Shown here: positions 61,837 through 64,000 of the stretch, one piece after another
Position numbering within the stretch: position 1 is the stretch's first letter
Layout of the letters: each line of letters begins with the position of its first letter
Assembly: GCA_050949825.1 (NCBI GenBank)
Contig: JBMNGL010000006.1
Location: 49,764 to 113,763, forward strand
Reading direction: 5' to 3'
DNA length: 64,000 nucleotides
DNA from: DTU019 sp050949825
GTDB lineage: Bacteria > Bacillota > Syntrophomonadia > Syntrophomonadales > Syntrophomonadaceae
Made by a program: the position numbers and the translations under genes
Notes under the pieces: model-generated
What the model was told of the DNA's origin: nothing
The model's database searches: none
The model's input: only the letters and a program-made list of their open reading frames with translations

Positions 61837-62559
61837 TTAATTCCTGATTATGGAATGTTCCACTCTCCAACTTGGCCGTTTGAATATTAATAAGTGGCTA
61901 TGATGAATTAGCCGGTCAATAATGGCCGTTGTCAGGTTTTCATCATAGAAGATACCATTCCATTTGCTGAACTCAAGATTGGTAGTTAGAATAATACTTC
62001 TTTTTTCATAACAACTGGCTACAACCTGAAATAAGAGTTGAGCACCCCGGCGATCTAAGGGAACATATCCCCATTCATCGCAAATAAGCAAATCAAGTTT
62101 CTCCAACTGTTTTAGAAGTTTATTCAGATTTCCGTTGGTTTGGGCATCGCTTAAATCATTGACTAAAGCAGCTGTTCGGTAAAATTTCACCTTCTTTCCA
62201 AGATTACAGGCAGCTACCCCAATAGCGGTAGCCATATGGGTCTTCCCGTTGCCTACCCGGCCAAATAGTATTAGATTTTCCTGTTTTTCAATAAAGGCTG
62301 CCGCCTTTAGTTCCTCAATTGAAATTGATGCAGGTATTTCTATATCATCAAAATCATAACCTTGAAAAGTTTTAAGAACATCGAAATTGGCCTGCTTTAA
62401 ATAGCGATTCTTGCGGGTTACTTCCCGCTCTTTTAGTTCCATTTCCAGTAATTTGGCCAGGAATTCTTCGTTAGTCTCGGCCACAATATCAGGATAATTT
62501 TGAACGATACTACTGCCCAGGCGTAGTTGTTTACAATAGCCGGCAATTATCTCTTTCAT
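61837..62559 (-). CDS. istB: IS21 helper ATPase IstB
   Basis: The 240-residue product has Walker A LILFGRVGNGKTHMATAIGV and Walker B LDLLICDEWGYVPLDRRGAQ, followed by the sensor IILTTNLEFSKWNGIFYD, all typical of IstB. It assembles on DNA and guides IstA. It overlaps istA by 4 bp. Confidence 0.93.
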   Translation of the reverse strand: MKEIIAGYCKQLRLGSSIVQNYPDIVAETNEEFLAKLLEMELKEREVTRKNRYLKQANFDVLKTFQGYDFDDIEIPASISIEELKAAAFIEKQENLILFGRVGNGKTHMATAIGVAACNLGKKVKFYRTAALVNDLSDAQTNGNLNKLLKQLEKLDLLICDEWGYVPLDRRGAQLLFQVVASCYEKRSIILTTNLEFSKWNGIFYDENLTTAIIDRLIHHSHLLIFKRPSWRVEHSIIRN

Positions 62560-64000
62560 CTGCCCACACCTGCCTTCAAAAATTCATCGTAACATTTCAG
62601 ATCAGGTGTATATATTACCGCTGAATTTATGCCGGCAGATATTAACGGCAAAAAATCATGGTATTCTGGTTCAGTGAGGCGCCGGTAACTTAGAAGTATA
62701 GTCTCTGCATCTGCTGGTCCAGCATCCATGCTTTCAAACAGACACTTAGTGGCTGTATCCATATCAGTTTCAGTTAGTATCCGGATTAGAAGATTTAGGC
62801 CTTTCTTTTTTTCGTCGTAATCTGCTGCAGCCAAGTATTCTTGCCAAGGATCAGGCAAGTCACGGTAAAATGCAGTATATTTAAGAGCATTCGGACGTTT
62901 AGCCAGAGTGCTAAGATAGGGGATCCAGTTCATGGCTTCTCGCCCATGCCCATATAATCTTCTGTGATTTATTAAAGAGCGGTACTGCTCATCCAGTATT
63001 TCAACCCGATGGGCGGTTGATTTTACCCAGAGTTCTTTTTTTGCCACCTGCGGGGCGATGGAATAAATATTATTATCGTATTTAATTTTGCCGTATTTAT
63101 CAGCCGTTGCTTTTACCAGCCGTCCAATATCAAATGTCTTTTCCGGAAGAGGTAACATAGCATTGATATCTTCTTTAAGAAGTTCTGATATTTGTCTTTC
63201 CTTTCGATAATGCATGCGGTGATGGTCTTTTTCAGCCACGGCAAAAAGTCCCTGATTAAATTCTTCTATTTCATCGAACTCTGGCTCGGGTACAAAAAAG
63301 TTCCGGCGGCTGTAACCCACTTTGTTTTCAACATGCCCTTTCTCATGACCCTGGCCAGGGGTACAAAATTGGGGCTGAAAGTTGTAGTGCAACGCGAAAC
63401 GATTAAACTGATCTACAAGTTTTCTGTCTCCATGTTCACCTATGCCAGCCACTGCTGCTGACAGGTTATCGAACCAAATTGTTTTAGGTACCCGCTTAAT
63501 ATGTTCAAAAATATCTTTTAGCCCTGTTAAAAGGCATTCCTGATTCTGTCCTTTAAATACTTGCGGATAACACCCATTACTGTATGGAAAGGATAGGATG
63601 AGTTCATAACCTTTAATCTTGTGACCTTTTTCAATCATCACTATTTCGCCGAAGTCAGCCTGGGCTTCTCCTGGCGGGTGCTCAAGGGGTAGATACCCTT
63701 CTTTCTCACCGTATAGTTCTTTCTTTTTAGCAGATACATAAGAACGCACCGTGCGCTCTTTGGCATTAAAAATATCACCATGTTCGCTGCATAAACGGTC
63801 ATATATTCTTTTGGCAGTATGCCGTTGTTTTACCGGGCGGCTAAGATCCTCTTTAAGCCAAGTATCAATAATTGGTTTCACCGGATCCAGTTTTGACGGG
63901 CGCCCTTTTTTCTTCTTTTCGGGTAGGTTAAAATCGGTTTCCTGTGCGTATTTCCGGATAGTTCTGAAGTTATGGCCAGTATCTTTGGCAATACTCCGTA
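62556..64000 (-). CDS. istA: IS21 transposase IstA, N-terminus outside window
   Basis: The open frame runs to the window edge. Visible residues begin RSIAKDTGHNFRTIRKYAQE (helix-turn-helix, resembling the IstA N-terminus). They continue past a GTG that is not the true start into the DDE core: PPGEAQADFGEIVMIEKG (first Asp), KTIWFDNLSAAVAG (second Asp) and GHEKGHVENKVGYSRRNFF (Glu). No frameshift is seen in the part present, so it may be active. Confidence 0.92.
   Translation of the reverse strand, partial: RSIAKDTGHNFRTIRKYAQETDFNLPEKKKKGRPSKLDPVKPIIDTWLKEDLSRPVKQRHTAKRIYDRLCSEHGDIFNAKERTVRSYVSAKKKELYGEKEGYLPLEHPPGEAQADFGEIVMIEKGHKIKGYELILSFPYSNGCYPQVFKGQNQECLLTGLKDIFEHIKRVPKTIWFDNLSAAVAGIGEHGDRKLVDQFNRFALHYNFQPQFCTPGQGHEKGHVENKVGYSRRNFFVPEPEFDEIEEFNQGLFAVAEKDHHRMHYRKERQISELLKEDINAMLPLPEKTFDIGRLVKATADKYGKIKYDNNIYSIAPQVAKKELWVKSTAHRVEILDEQYRSLINHRRLYGHGREAMNWIPYLSTLAKRPNALKYTAFYRDLPDPWQEYLAAADYDEKKKGLNLLIRILTETDMDTATKCLFESMDAGPADAETILLSYRRLTEPEYHDFLPLISAGINSAVIYTPDLKCYDEFLKAGVGR

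Larger units (their letters stand above)
61775..64000 (-). mobile_element. IS21-family insertion sequence, right end outside window
   Basis: Contains istB and most of istA, overlapping by 4 bp as usual in IS21. The left end is probably near TGTGTTTGGCAAGTAGAAAA at 61775; AAATGCAGCA is repeated twice just inside, like the multiple terminal repeats of IS21. The target duplication cannot be checked because the other end is missing. Confidence 0.8.

Overview
The window looks like a chromosomal segment of an anaerobic, low-to-mid-GC Firmicute of the class Clostridia, most like the Syntrophomonas group. This rests on strong AGGAGG-type ribosome sites, a BofC-like sporulation protein beside ruvCAB, SAM-I and c-di-AMP riboswitches, ORP-type iron-sulfur P-loop ATPases and an anaerobic sulfide-to-homocysteine operon. 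The species assignment is inference; no rRNA or tRNA gene was found.

Layout. 1-8250 (mostly minus strand): part of a Tad/Flp pilus assembly operon (tadB fragment, tadA, cpaE/tadZ, a 32-residue membrane peptide). Facing it is an FHA/winged-helix regulator, followed by a membrane Ser/Thr kinase with three PPC domains and zinc-ribbon or membrane proteins. 8270-18780: a cation efflux protein, then the conserved block bofC-ruvC-ruvA-ruvB-queH-DUF2905-queA-tgt-yajC-HD-secD-secF. 18780-24320: an accessory insert between bofC and yebC holding rtcB, a Cys-rich copper-storage-like protein, two copies of a 131-bp MITE, and a tandem array of REP-associated tyrosine transposase (RAYT) copies in a field of REP palindromes. 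24320-32630: yebC, a methyltransferase-like membrane protein, then a SAM-riboswitch operon metH-DUF39-NIL/ferredoxin-UPF0280-cysK-nadE. 32670-37660: a TatA-like protein, small membrane proteins, and a znuABC zinc uptake operon with a Fur-family gene and an operator palindrome. 37800-41750: tandem repeats, a third MITE, then an ORP-like cluster of two NifX-type proteins and two MinD-type ATPases with ferredoxin inserts. 42100-47110: small or decayed genes and a c-di-AMP riboswitch in front of a three-gene betaine-type ABC importer. 47650-52750: a two-component system plus ABC exporter. 53140-54960: a membrane protein, a response-regulator remnant and dinB.

55070-64000 is an accessory and decaying island. 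It holds a broken JetD-like gene and a partial duplicate of it, a PIN-domain protein, and a candidate PD-(D/E)XK nuclease gene split by a transposon. The transposon is 3002 bp (58073-61074), with imperfect terminal inverted repeats starting TGTTAC and a perfect 6-bp target duplication CTCTGG. Deleting it and one CTCTGG copy rejoins a 320-codon reading frame. It carries three genes: a DUF6431-like zinc-ribbon protein, a DDE integrase and an AAA ATPase. An IS21-type element (istB, partial istA) runs off the right edge.

Functional themes: pilus biogenesis beside phospho-signalling; DNA repair with queuosine tRNA modification and Sec export in one long operon; methionine synthesis directly from sulfide under SAM control; zinc, osmolyte and iron-sulfur homeostasis units, each with visible cis-regulatory sequence; and repeated invasion by small palindromic elements.
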